Origin: SSSZ01 sp016790965
Lineage (GTDB): Bacteria > Pseudomonadota > Gammaproteobacteria > Burkholderiales > Rhodocyclaceae
Direction: 5' to 3'
NCBI GenBank assembly: GCA_016790965.1
Contig: JAEUNZ010000013.1
Coordinates: forward strand, 1-64,000
DNA: 64,000 nucleotides
Program-made: the position numbers and the translations under genes
Notes under the pieces: model-generated
The model's database searches: none
The model's input: the letters and a program-made list of their open reading frames with translations, nothing else
Told to the model about the DNA's origin: nothing
Shown here: in pieces, positions 51,756 to 60,646 of the stretch
Numbering within the stretch: position 1 is the first letter of the stretch
How the letters are laid out: the number at the start of each line of letters is the position of its first letter

Positions 51756-54700
51756 TCAGAATTCTTCCCATTCGTCGTCCAGCGAGGTGGGCAGCGCCTT
51801 GGCGCTCTTGCGTCCACCGACTTTGTCGCCTGCCGGCAGTTGCGCGGGCGCCGCGCCGCGCAAGCGCCGGGGCGTCCCCTCGCTGCCGGTGCGGAAGACC
51901 GCCACCGCGGAGCTCAGGGCGTGCGCCTGTTCCTCCAGGCTTTCCGCCGCCGCCGCCGCTTCTTCCACCAGCGCCGCGTTCTGCTGCGTCACTTCGTCCA
52001 TCTGGCTCACCGCCAGACTGACCTGCTCGATCCCCGAACTCTGTTCCCGGCTCGCCGACGAAATGTCCGCCATGATCTTCGCCACCCGACGGATGGCGTC
52101 CACCACCTCCTCCATCGTCCGCCCCGCCTGTTCGACCTGCTTGTTGCCCGCTTCCACCCGCTCCACCGAGTCCGAGATCAGTCCCTTGATCTCCTTCGCC
52201 GCCGCCGCGCTGCGCTGCGCCAGGTTGCGCACTTCCGTCGCCACCACCGCGAAACCGCGGCCCTGTTCTCCCGCCCGCGCCGCTTCCACCGCCGCGTTGA
52301 GTGCCAGGATGTTGGTCTGGAAGGCGATCCCGTCGATCACTCCGATAATGTCCGCGATCTTGGCGCTCGCCTGGTGGATCGAGCTCATGGTCTGCACCAC
52401 CTGGCCCACCACTTCCCCGCCCCGCACCGCCACTTCCTGCGCCGTCCCCGCCAGTTCGTTCGCCTGCCGCGCATTGTCCGCGTTCTGCTTCACCGTGCTG
52501 GTCAGTTGCTCCATGCTCGACGCCGTCTCTTCCAGACTCGATGCCTGTTCCTCCGTCCGGCTCGACAAATCCTGATTGCCCGAGGCAATCTCCTTCGCCG
52601 CCGTGTTGATCGCCTCCGTCGCCCCCTTGATCTGGCCCACGATGTCCTGCAGCCGGCTGACCGTCTGGTTGGCATCGTCCTTCAACTGCCCGAAGGTGCC
52701 CGAATACTCGGCGGCGATCGTCTGGGTGAGGTCGCCCTCGGCCATGGCGCCGAGCACCTTGACCACGTCGTCGAGGCCGCGCTGGCTGGTTTCCAGCAGG
52801 CGATTGAGATCGTTGGCCAGGGTCAGGAAAAAGCCGGTCTTGCCGGTCGCCGCGATGCGCCGGCTGAAATCGCCGTTGGCGGCTCCCGAGACGATGCCCG
52901 CCACTTCCTCCTCCACTGCGACTTCAGCGGTGCGGTCCACCCACTCGACCGCCGACCCCAGCCGCTGGCCGCGGTCGTTGATCACCGGGGTAACGGTGAG
53001 GGCAAAGGTGCGCCCGCCGACCTTGATGGACGCCCGATGGGTACCCGAAAGCGAAGCCAGCAGGCCGCGCTGGTGGGCGGGATTCTTGTGGAAGATGTCG
53101 ATGTTCGCGCCCATCAGGTCGGCCCGCGAGAATTGGGGCAGATCCTTGCGAATGTCACTTTCGGCCAGCGCGAACATCTCGTGGATGGCCTTGTTCATGT
53201 AAATGATGTGGTTACCCGCATCGGCGATCATGACGTTGGTGGCCACGTTATCGAGGCCAATCTTTACCCGGGACATTTCATCCCCGGTCCTCCGCGCATC
53301 CGCGACCTCAAAGCCGAGGCGGTTCTGCATGGTTTCCAGGCCCTGCATCAAGCGCCCGATTTCGTCATTTGCTCCGACGGCAATGGCGGTGGTGTAGTCC
53401 CCGCTGGACAGCGCCTGAAAGGTTGGAATCGCCGACTGGCGAAGGGGAATGATGATCAGGCGGCGCACCAGGAAATAAATTGCCGCAAGGATTGCCAGCA
53501 TCATCACGGCGCCGACACCTGTGACCAGGATGCGCGTCCTTGCCGCCAACCCGTTGAACTCGTCGACGTAAGTGCCCCCCGCAAGCACCCATTGACCGTC
53601 AGCGACGCTTTCAAAAATGGCGATCTTCAGCCGGGCCTGGCGCTCGCCGAGTTCGCTGTTTAACCACGGGTAGACGATGCGTCCTGACTTGCGCTCGAGA
53701 ATTTCGCGAATAAATTCACGGCCGCTATCGTCCTTGGCGCCGACGATATTCTGTCCTTCCTTGGCCGGATGGACGAGCAGGGTGCCGAAATCCTTGCCGG
53801 GGGTCGCGTTGAGGACGTAGAAGTAGCCGGTTTCTCCTATCCGCACCGCCTTGATCGCTTTTTTCAAGGCTTCGAATTCGCTGGAAACATCCACCCCCAC
53901 GAATGTGGCACCGACGACCCTTCCGCCCTTGGCGACGATCGGTCGGTAGCTGGTGTAGTAGTCCTTGCCGAACAGCTTTGCCGGACCGACATAAGCCTTG
54001 TTCCCCGCCAAGGCCGCATAGGCGGGATGCTCTTTTGCCAGCGCGGTGCCAACCGCCCTTTCGCCGTTTTCCTTTTTTACCGACGTCGTGACGCGAACGA
54101 AATCCTCACCCTTGCGAACGAAGAGGGTTGCCACCGCCCCGGTTTTTTGGGTGAAACGATCCACCTCGTTGAAGCGATTGTTGAGTATCTCCTTGGCACC
54201 ATGCCGGAGGATCGGGGCATCGTCGGTCCCCTCCAGGGTGATCTCCTCGGGAAAGAGCCCCTCGAAGGCACCGTTCAAATGGTCAACCTCGCGCTTGGCG
54301 GCGTCGAGATTGCTGTCGACAGTTCCCTTGGCGAGGGCGACTACTCTCGCCAGATCGGCTTCCCCGGCCGCGGTCAGCGAATCCGACAATTTGGCTCCCA
54401 AGGTTACCGTGCCAATGCCGAGTGCCACGGCGCCGACGACGACACTGACGATGATCAGCTTGCTCGAGATTGACGCATCCCGCCATGCGGAACGGGCGCG
54501 AGCCAGCAATCCCGATCCGGCCACCCAGCCGTGTTCGATGCGTATGCCCGCTGCCTTCCCGCTGCGCAGCTTCCGGTAAACCTGTTCCGCGGCCTCGATC
54601 TTGTCGCGGGCCGGCTTGCGCCGGACAGACATGTAGCCGACAACCTGACCGTTTTCCCAGATCGGGGCGGCGTGCGCCTCAACCCAGTAGTAATCGCCGT

Positions 54701-54965
54701 TCTTGCAGCGATTCTTGACATATCCGACCCAGGGCCGGCCTGCGCTCAGGTCCCTCCAGAGATCCTCGAAAGCCTCCGGCGGCATGTCGGGATGGCGAAC
54801 TAGATTGTGCGGTTCGCCGATCAGTTCTTTTTCCGAGAATCCGCTGATTTCCAGGAAATCCCGATTGACGTAGGTGATGCGGCCCTTGAGGTCGGTCCTG
54901 GAGACGATCAGGGTATCGTCCCCCAGGGGGATTTCCTTGTCGGTGACGGGCTGGTTGTTGCGCAT
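51756..54965 (-). CDS. Methyl-accepting chemotaxis protein with Aer-type PAS and Cache domains
   Basis: A 1069-residue receptor. It has an N-terminal cytoplasmic Aer-like PAS (IVSRTDLKGRITYVNRDFLE, HPDMPPEAFEDLWRDL, GYVKNRCKNGDYYWVEAHAA), then TM1 (about 165-190). A periplasmic Cache region follows (about 195-475; YYTSYRPIVAKGGRVVGATF, GETGYFYVLNA, VLAGGTYVDEF). Next come TM2, HAMP, a second PAS (NVMIADAGNHIIYMNKAIHE), HAMP and the MCP domain, ending DDEWEEF. A receptor with both an internal PAS and an external Cache may sense two inputs. Aer PAS binds FAD in relatives; cofactor binding here is unproven. Confidence 0.9.
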   Translation of the reverse strand: MRNNQPVTDKEIPLGDDTLIVSRTDLKGRITYVNRDFLEISGFSEKELIGEPHNLVRHPDMPPEAFEDLWRDLSAGRPWVGYVKNRCKNGDYYWVEAHAAPIWENGQVVGYMSVRRKPARDKIEAAEQVYRKLRSGKAAGIRIEHGWVAGSGLLARARSAWRDASISSKLIIVSVVVGAVALGIGTVTLGAKLSDSLTAAGEADLARVVALAKGTVDSNLDAAKREVDHLNGAFEGLFPEEITLEGTDDAPILRHGAKEILNNRFNEVDRFTQKTGAVATLFVRKGEDFVRVTTSVKKENGERAVGTALAKEHPAYAALAGNKAYVGPAKLFGKDYYTSYRPIVAKGGRVVGATFVGVDVSSEFEALKKAIKAVRIGETGYFYVLNATPGKDFGTLLVHPAKEGQNIVGAKDDSGREFIREILERKSGRIVYPWLNSELGERQARLKIAIFESVADGQWVLAGGTYVDEFNGLAARTRILVTGVGAVMMLAILAAIYFLVRRLIIIPLRQSAIPTFQALSSGDYTTAIAVGANDEIGRLMQGLETMQNRLGFEVADARRTGDEMSRVKIGLDNVATNVMIADAGNHIIYMNKAIHEMFALAESDIRKDLPQFSRADLMGANIDIFHKNPAHQRGLLASLSGTHRASIKVGGRTFALTVTPVINDRGQRLGSAVEWVDRTAEVAVEEEVAGIVSGAANGDFSRRIAATGKTGFFLTLANDLNRLLETSQRGLDDVVKVLGAMAEGDLTQTIAAEYSGTFGQLKDDANQTVSRLQDIVGQIKGATEAINTAAKEIASGNQDLSSRTEEQASSLEETASSMEQLTSTVKQNADNARQANELAGTAQEVAVRGGEVVGQVVQTMSSIHQASAKIADIIGVIDGIAFQTNILALNAAVEAARAGEQGRGFAVVATEVRNLAQRSAAAAKEIKGLISDSVERVEAGNKQVEQAGRTMEEVVDAIRRVAKIMADISSASREQSSGIEQVSLAVSQMDEVTQQNAALVEEAAAAAESLEEQAHALSSAVAVFRTGSEGTPRRLRGAAPAQLPAGDKVGGRKSAKALPTSLDDEWEEF
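52474..52649 (-). repeat. Near-identical MCP segment, copy B
   Basis: Partner of 49730-49905, offset by exactly 2744 bp. Flanking codons for the same amino acids diverge on both sides, so the tract has sharp ends, as expected of gene conversion between neighbouring receptor genes. Confidence 0.9.
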
Positions 54966-55022
54966 GGTCGTTCTCCTCGGCAGAAGGCCCGCCCCGGCGG
55001 GGCCGGCCGGCAGCGCACGCTC

Positions 55023-55514
55023 TCAGTCGGCGGCGTCCATCAGTTCCATATCCCGGCTGCTCATCAGCTGGGCGATGTCGGTGACGATGAGCATGCGGTT
55101 TTCGATGGTCGCCAACCCCAGGATGTACTTGGTATCGAAGCTCGCCGAAAAATCGGGGGCGGGCCGAATCTGCTGCGGGGTCATCGAAATGACGTCGGAG
55201 ACGCTATCGACCACCACGCCGATCACTCGGCCAGCGACGTTCAGGATGATGACCACGGTAAAGGGGGTGTACTCGACCTGGGCCAGATTGAACTTGATGC
55301 GCAGATCAACGATGGGCACGATGATGCCTCGCAGGTTGATGACGCCCTTGATGAAGGGCGGCGCATTGGCGATCAGGGTCGGCGCCTCGTAGCCACGGAT
55401 TTCCTGTACCTTGAGGATGTCGATGGCGTACTCCTCGGCCCCCAGGGTGAAAGTGAGAAATTCGCTGGCGACGAGATCCTCGTCGGCCACGGTGCCGGCT
55501 TGGCTGTTGTCCAT
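55023..55514 (-). CDS. cheW: Chemotaxis coupling protein CheW
   Basis: A 163-residue CheW (FLTFTLGAEEYAIDILKVQE, IRGYEAPTLIANAPPFIKGV, NLRGIIVPIVDLRIKF). It links receptors to CheA. The ATG at 55514 follows GGAGCGAG. It lies between the frameshifted cheA and the Cache receptor. Confidence 0.96.
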   Translation of the reverse strand: MDNSQAGTVADEDLVASEFLTFTLGAEEYAIDILKVQEIRGYEAPTLIANAPPFIKGVINLRGIIVPIVDLRIKFNLAQVEYTPFTVVIILNVAGRVIGVVVDSVSDVISMTPQQIRPAPDFSASFDTKYILGLATIENRMLIVTDIAQLMSSRDMELMDAAD

Positions 55515-55533
55515 GTCTCGCTCCTTGGGGCCT

Positions 55534-57540
55534 TCAGGCCGCCTTCTGCAAATTCGATTTGGCCCGGCCGGCAAGGGCCGAGACGTCGAGGATCAAAGCC
55601 ACATGACCATCGCCCATGATGGTCGCTCCCGAAACGCAGGGCACCCGGCGGTAGTTGGCTTCCAGGCTCTTGATGACCACCTGGTGCTGCCCCACTAGGC
55701 CGTCGACGAAGAGCGCCGCCTTGGCGCCATCCGCCTCCAGGATGACCATGATGCCCTGCGTAAACTCCGTGACGGCCTTGTCGAGGTTGAAGAGTTCGCG
55801 CAGCACCACCACGGGCAGATACTCTCCCCGCACCTGGATCACCCGGGCGAGGTTGGAGAGGGTCTTGATGTCCCCCTCCTTGGGTTGCAGGGATTCCACC
55901 ACCGAGGCCAGGGGAAGGATGTAGGTGTGCCCCCCCACCGCCACCGACATGCCGTCGAGAATGGCCAGGGTGAGGGGCAGGCGCACGGTCATGCGGGTGC
56001 CGATGCCGGCCATGGATTCGATATCGACCCGCCCGCCCATGGCCTGGATGTTACGCCGCACGACGTCCATGCCCACACCGCGGCCTGAAACGTCAGTGAC
56101 TTGCTCGGCGGTGGAGAATCCAGCTTCAAAGATGAGATTGAAGACCTCGCCGTCGCTCATCTGATCGGAGACCTGCAAACCCTTTTCCCGCGCCTTTGAG
56201 AGAATCCTCTGGCGGTTGAGCCCGGCACCGTCGTCTCCCACCTCGATGACGATATTGCCGCCTTGGTGATAGGCCTTGAGGGTGATCGTCCCGGCCGGAT
56301 TTTTGCCCGCGGCGACACGCTTCTCCGGCGACTCGATACCGTGATCCAGGCTGTTGCGGATGAGGTGGGTAAGGGGGTCGGTAATTCGTTCGATGAGGCT
56401 CTTGTCGAGCTCCGTCGTTTCACCCGAGGTGCGCAACTCGACCTGCTTGCCCAGTTTGCCCGACAAGTCCCGCACCACCCGTGGAAAGCGCGAGAACACG
56501 AAGGAGATCGGCAGCATGCGGATGGACATCACCGATTCCTGCAAATCCCGCGTATTGCGCTCCAGTTGGGCGAGTCCAGAGGTCAGGCGTTCCGGCGCAG
56601 CATCCTGCAACTGCAGGGCACACTGTTGCAGCATGGCCTGGGTGATGACCAGTTCTCCCACCAGATTGATGAGCTGATCGACCTTTTCGACGCTCACGCG
56701 GATGGATGAGTCCCCTGCTGCGGCCGCCGGGGCGGCAGAGACCGGCTTGGGGCGGGAGGCAGGCTCCCGGCTTGCCGTCGTGGCGGGAACGGGGATCGCG
56801 GCGGCGGCCGTAGAAGGGGTCGGTGAGGGCGCTGCGGCGGGAGCCGCCGCCGGTGCCCCCGCCGGGAGCGGAGCAAAAAAGCCATATCCCTCGCCCTCCT
56901 CTGCCGAAGCGGATTTGGCTGCGGTCGGGGCGTGGTCGCTCGTCGCCGCAGGGTTTGGCAGGGGCGCGAAGAAGCCAAAGCCGTCCCCTTCCTCGGCAGC
57001 CTGCGGCGCTGCCGCCGCAGGCAAAGGCGCGAAGAAGCCGTAGGCCCCCTCCGCCTCAGGCTTGGCCTCCGCCACCACGGCCGGTGCATCTCCGGGCAGG
57101 GGCGCAAAGAACCCATAGGAGGCGTCATCGGCCGCCGCACTGGGAAATGGATCGAAGAACCCATAGCCCTCGGCCTCGGCCGGGGTTCCGGGCGATCCTT
57201 CAAAGAGGCCAAAAACCTGTTCCCCCGAGGCGTTACGCGAGGCATCTTCGTCGACACGCCAGGCGCCTGCATCGGCGATGAAATCGAGTTGCTCTTCGAA
57301 GGCCTCCCTGGCGGCCTCGGTGGTCAGCCGCAGTTGCCAGAAGCCGACCCCGTCGCTTCCGGGCTCCGGTTGTCCGAGAGTTTCAAGCCCCCCCAGGCGC
57401 CGCAAATCCTCGATGAAATTGCGCACGCCATCGCCCGCCGCCGAGGCTGCGGTGGGAACGAACTGGATGTCGTAGACCCCGAGGGCCGCTCCGCACCGGG
57501 ACGGCAGGACCTGGGGCGGGGACCGCTTCAGTAGGTGGCG
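55534..57540 (-). CDS. cheA: CheA P2-P5 part, out of frame with its HPt part
   Basis: The frame holds a P2/ACT-like region (VYDIQFVPTAASAAGDGVRN, WQLRLTTEAAREAFEEQLDF), a linker with five YGFF(A/D)P(L/F)P motifs, P3 (IRVSVEKVDQLINLVGELVI), the P4 ATPase (LIRNSLDHGIESPEKRVAAG, SGRGVGMDVVRRNIQAM) and a CheW-like P5. The HPt domain is in another frame upstream. One surplus base near 57485-57540, perhaps in the two GGGG runs at 57513-57521, would explain the break. The right boundary given is where the in-frame translation starts to look natural. A sequencing error, a real mutation or +1 frameshifting are all possible. Confidence 0.8.
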   Translation of the reverse strand, partial: RHLLKRSPPQVLPSRCGAALGVYDIQFVPTAASAAGDGVRNFIEDLRRLGGLETLGQPEPGSDGVGFWQLRLTTEAAREAFEEQLDFIADAGAWRVDEDASRNASGEQVFGLFEGSPGTPAEAEGYGFFDPFPSAAADDASYGFFAPLPGDAPAVVAEAKPEAEGAYGFFAPLPAAAAPQAAEEGDGFGFFAPLPNPAATSDHAPTAAKSASAEEGEGYGFFAPLPAGAPAAAPAAAPSPTPSTAAAAIPVPATTASREPASRPKPVSAAPAAAAGDSSIRVSVEKVDQLINLVGELVITQAMLQQCALQLQDAAPERLTSGLAQLERNTRDLQESVMSIRMLPISFVFSRFPRVVRDLSGKLGKQVELRTSGETTELDKSLIERITDPLTHLIRNSLDHGIESPEKRVAAGKNPAGTITLKAYHQGGNIVIEVGDDGAGLNRQRILSKAREKGLQVSDQMSDGEVFNLIFEAGFSTAEQVTDVSGRGVGMDVVRRNIQAMGGRVDIESMAGIGTRMTVRLPLTLAILDGMSVAVGGHTYILPLASVVESLQPKEGDIKTLSNLARVIQVRGEYLPVVVLRELFNLDKAVTEFTQGIMVILEADGAKAALFVDGLVGQHQVVIKSLEANYRRVPCVSGATIMGDGHVALILDVSALAGRAKSNLQKAA
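56861..57170 (-). repeat. Five GFFAPLP-type motif repeats in the CheA linker
   Basis: YGFFDPFP, YGFFAPLP, YGFFAPLP, FGFFAPLP and YGFFAPLP occur at irregular spacing of about 20-30 residues, separated by Ala/Glu-rich sequence, between the P2-like and P3 regions. The codons differ between copies, so the motif has been kept at protein level. Confidence 0.88.
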
Positions 57541-57949
57541 CCGCCGGCACCTCGCCGGAATCACCAGAGGAGAGCCGGCGCAGGCGCTCGCGCAGGGCCT
57601 CGGCCGCTTGCGGATCGACCTCCCCCTGCCCTTGGTGGGCGGCGAGCATGGCTTTGAGCAAATCGCCGGCTTCCAGAAAGGCGTCGACCATGTCCGCGCG
57701 CAGGGCAAGTTCCTGCTTGCGGATGCGGTCGAGAAGGTTTTCCAGGATGTGGGTGGTCTGGGAAAGATCGGTGAAGCCGAAGGTGCCCGCGCTGCCCTTG
57801 ATCGAGTGGGCCGCCCGAAAAATGGCGTTCAGTTCCTCGGCGTCAGGATTGCCGACGTCGAGTCCGAGGAGTAGCGATTCCATGGTGGCCAGGTGTTCTG
57901 CCGATTCCTCGAAGAACACCTGGTAGAACTGGCTCATGTCGATGGCCAT
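57383..57949 (-). CDS. cheA: CheA HPt (P1) part, separated by a frameshift
   Basis: Starts at the ATG 57949 (MAIDMSQFYQVFFEESAEHL) and encodes a normal P1 domain with phospho-His48 in FRAAHSIKGSAGTFGFTDLS, then an Ala/Pro linker. The natural-looking sequence stops near 57490; the remaining codons to 57383 read the P2 region out of frame. Both frames together span 55534-57949, which is one base more than a multiple of three. As it stands this would make an HPt-only protein of about 188 residues. Confidence 0.8.
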   Translation of the reverse strand: MAIDMSQFYQVFFEESAEHLATMESLLLGLDVGNPDAEELNAIFRAAHSIKGSAGTFGFTDLSQTTHILENLLDRIRKQELALRADMVDAFLEAGDLLKAMLAAHQGQGEVDPQAAEALRERLRRLSSGDSGEVPAAPPTEAVPAPGPAVPVRSGPRGLRHPVRSHRSLGGGRWRAQFHRGFAAPGGA

Positions 57950-57992
57950 GATTCCCCCTTCCCTCGCGGGTTGGCGTGCGGTCGAACCGGCG

Positions 57993-58358
57993 TCAGCCGA
58001 TGACCTTGCGGACGACTTCGATGAGCTTCTGGGGATCGAAAGGCTTGACCAGCCAGCCTGTGGCTCCCGCCGCACGGCCCTGGGCCTTCATGGCATCGGA
58101 CGACTCGGTGGTGAGCATGAGGATGGGTACCGAGGCGTACTGGGGCATGCCGCGCAGACTCTTGATGAGCGTCAGCCCATCCATGCGTGGCATGTTCTGG
58201 TCGGTCAGGACCAGATTGACGCTGCGTGCCTTGGCCTTGTCCAGGCCGTCCATGCCGTCGACGGCCTCGACCACCTCGTAGCCGGCACTCTTCAGGGTGA
58301 AAGACACCATCTGACGGATGGATGCGGAGTCATCTACTGCAAGTATGGTCTTGGCCAT
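57993..58358 (-). CDS. cheY: CheY-like response regulator
   Basis: A 121-residue receiver domain (TILAVDDSASIRQMVSFTLK; Asp53 in LVLTDQNMPRMDGL; Thr in ILMLTTESS; WLVKPFDPQKLIEVV). It sits directly before the broken cheA and so probably belongs to that pathway. It resembles the CheY copies found beside cheA in second chemotaxis clusters more than the motor-binding CheY at 43475. Confidence 0.93.
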   Translation of the reverse strand: MAKTILAVDDSASIRQMVSFTLKSAGYEVVEAVDGMDGLDKAKARSVNLVLTDQNMPRMDGLTLIKSLRGMPQYASVPILMLTTESSDAMKAQGRAAGATGWLVKPFDPQKLIEVVRKVIG

Positions 58359-58375
58359 GTTGTCCCCTCATGGTT

Positions 58376-59596
58376 TCAAAACAGTTCTACGTCGCCGCTG
58401 GATAGACCGGTCGGCTGACTGGTCGTGTTGCCGGCACTTTGTTTGAGATCGCCCACCTGCCGCGCGATGTCCTCAATGCGCGCGCACAGCGCTTCGATGG
58501 CTGCAGCCGCGGCCGCAGCGTCACCGCAACCGCGCAGCGCTCCAGCCGCGCCGGCCTCGCTGCCCGCCATCTCGGCCAGGGCATCCAAGCGCCGCGACAC
58601 GTGCCCGAGCAACTGGGTGACCAGATCCTGAAACTGGAGCGACACGATGGCTTGATTGACCGCCACCTCCATGGACCCGGCAATTTCGTTCAACTGGCCG
58701 ACAGTGTGTCCTGTACGCCGGTTCATTTCCTCGATCCCGGACATGGCCTGCTCGACACCATCTTTGGAGGTCAGCGCGAAGGTCATGTCCTGGGCGGCCA
58801 TCTGATTGATGGCCCCTTCTGCCGCTTCGATGGAAACCTGCATGCTGGCGAGCTGGCCGCGAATCTGCTGACTGAAGTGGTTGGTCCGTCCGGAAAGATC
58901 GCGTACCTCATCTGCCACTACGGCGAATCCCCGCCCCGCCTCTCCGGCCCGCGCCGCCTCGATGGCTGCATTGAGGGCGAGCAGATTGGTCTGCTTGGCG
59001 ATACCTTCGATCTCCCCCAGCATGCCTTTGACGTCGCGCATCTGGGCCATGATGCGGTCGGTGAGTTCGACCAGGGTCATGGCAACCCGCGAGTTCTCGA
59101 TGACGCTATCGACGAAACGCCGTAGCGTTTCAGAAGTGTGCGAGGCAAAGGACTCGAAGGCGGCCACCGAGCTCTGCCCCCCGCTATCCCCGCTCCCGGA
59201 GACGATTTCCGTCCCCAGACGTTGCTGCCTCTGCACCTGCTCGTTCATACCGCTGAAACTGGCAATCAACTTTCCGATGGCGTCGCTGAAGATGGCTTGC
59301 GCCTGCGTCACCTCGCTGCGCATCTGCGCGACCTGCTGAGAACTGTGCCGTGACAGAGCTTCCAGGGCCTGAGCACTGCGGTCGGCCAGGAGACGGTCGT
59401 CCCCCGGGGCATCGGAGCGTTCGGATGGGGAGGGCGCCGCTGCGGAAGGAAAGAGCAGCAGGAGAATCGCGCTCAATAGGCCCCAGGCGATGGCCACCGC
59501 CGGAATGCGGGCAGCCGGTTCGAACGCCCAGAGCAGAGCTCCAAGCAGGAGCGCGACAACTCCTCCCAGCCAGCGACGACGACCCGTGGTTCCCAT
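58376..59596 (-). CDS. Small MCP-like protein without a periplasmic domain
   Basis: About 406 residues: two close N-terminal membrane helices (WLGGVVALLLGALLWAF and AVAIAWGLLSAILLLLF) with almost no loop, then a helical segment, an MCP signalling core (IEGIAKQTNLLALNAAIEAA, RAGEAGRGFAVVADEVRDLS) and a C-terminal part with SLQFQDLVTQLLGHVSRRLD. The QFQDLVTQL segment recalls CheZ/McpB-like proteins. With no outer sensor domain it may sense the membrane or act internally. AGGAG lies 4 nt before the ATG at 59596; an ATG at 59608 is also possible. Confidence 0.85.
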   Translation of the reverse strand: MGTTGRRRWLGGVVALLLGALLWAFEPAARIPAVAIAWGLLSAILLLLFPSAAAPSPSERSDAPGDDRLLADRSAQALEALSRHSSQQVAQMRSEVTQAQAIFSDAIGKLIASFSGMNEQVQRQQRLGTEIVSGSGDSGGQSSVAAFESFASHTSETLRRFVDSVIENSRVAMTLVELTDRIMAQMRDVKGMLGEIEGIAKQTNLLALNAAIEAARAGEAGRGFAVVADEVRDLSGRTNHFSQQIRGQLASMQVSIEAAEGAINQMAAQDMTFALTSKDGVEQAMSGIEEMNRRTGHTVGQLNEIAGSMEVAVNQAIVSLQFQDLVTQLLGHVSRRLDALAEMAGSEAGAAGALRGCGDAAAAAAAIEALCARIEDIARQVGDLKQSAGNTTSQPTGLSSGDVELF

Positions 59597-59684
59597 GCCT
59601 CTCCTCATCCCCAATTCGTCATACTAACCGAAATTGGCATTTTTGTTAAAAAATTATCGCCGCCCGGGCAAATTTCGCACCGAA

Positions 59685-60614
59685 TCAGTGCGCCCTACCG
59701 CTGGACTCACCGGGCGACGGGTCCAGCTCGCTGATTTCGGCCTCGGGACCCTCCTCCTGAAGGATGGCCAACTCGGTTTTCTTGTTCATGACGACGATGC
59801 TGATGCGTCGATTGACCGGATTGAGCGGATCGTTCTTGTCGAAAAGAATGGTCGAAGCCCCACCCACAACACGCAATACCTTGGATTCGTCCATTCCCCC
59901 CACGACGAGTTCCCGGCGCGAGGCATTGGCACGATTGGCCGACAGTTCCCAGTTGGAAAAACCCTTCTCCCCACCGCCGAACTGGGCGGCATCGGTATGG
60001 CCCGTGAGGCTCACCCGGTTGGGTACGGCGTTCAGCGCCTTGCCGATCTGCCGCAGGATTTCCTTGGTATAGGGCTTCAATTCCGCGCTGCTGGAATCGA
60101 ACATGGGCCGGTTCTGCTCGTCGACGATCTGAATACGCAGGCCCTCGGCCGTGATGTCGAGCAGCATCTGGTTCTTGAAGGGGGCAAGCTGGGGATTGTC
60201 ACCGATGGCTTTTTCGATGCGTCCCTTCAATTCCTCCAGGGATTCCCGCTCCTTGCGCTGGAACTCCAAGGAAGCTTCCTTCTGAACGAAACGCTTTTCC
60301 TTGGTCTCGGCCTCGCCCTTTTTGACCTGCCCCGCCTGCCGGGTCAGGTCCTTCCCCCCACCCTTGAGAATGGAGGAGGAATCCCCCGAGCCGCTGCCCC
60401 CTTGCAGACCGACTTTGAGGGGGTTCTGGAAGAATTCGGCAATCCCCTGCAAGTCGCCCTGGGCGGTGGAGCCGAGCAGCCACATCAGCAAGAAGAAGGC
60501 CATCATGGCGGTCACGAAGTCCGCGTAGGCGATCTTCCAGGCGCCGCCGTGGTGACCGCCGCCACCCTTCTTGATGCGCTTGATGACTATGGGACGGGTG
60601 GAATCGTCGCTCAT
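59685..60614 (-). CDS. motB: Flagellar stator protein MotB
   Basis: A 309-residue stator subunit with Asp32 in WKIAYADFVTAMMAFFLLMW, the plug/linker region (EFFQNPLKVGLQGG) and an OmpA-like domain (VSLTGHTDAAQFGGGEKGFS, NWELSANRANASRRELVVGG). It follows motA and is the larger, E. coli-type MotB, distinct from MotD at 32.7 kb. Confidence 0.96.
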   Translation of the reverse strand: MSDDSTRPIVIKRIKKGGGGHHGGAWKIAYADFVTAMMAFFLLMWLLGSTAQGDLQGIAEFFQNPLKVGLQGGSGSGDSSSILKGGGKDLTRQAGQVKKGEAETKEKRFVQKEASLEFQRKERESLEELKGRIEKAIGDNPQLAPFKNQMLLDITAEGLRIQIVDEQNRPMFDSSSAELKPYTKEILRQIGKALNAVPNRVSLTGHTDAAQFGGGEKGFSNWELSANRANASRRELVVGGMDESKVLRVVGGASTILFDKNDPLNPVNRRISIVVMNKKTELAILQEEGPEAEISELDPSPGESSGRAH

Positions 60615-60646
60615 GCCTTGGCCTTATCCAGCTTCTCGCACAGGCT

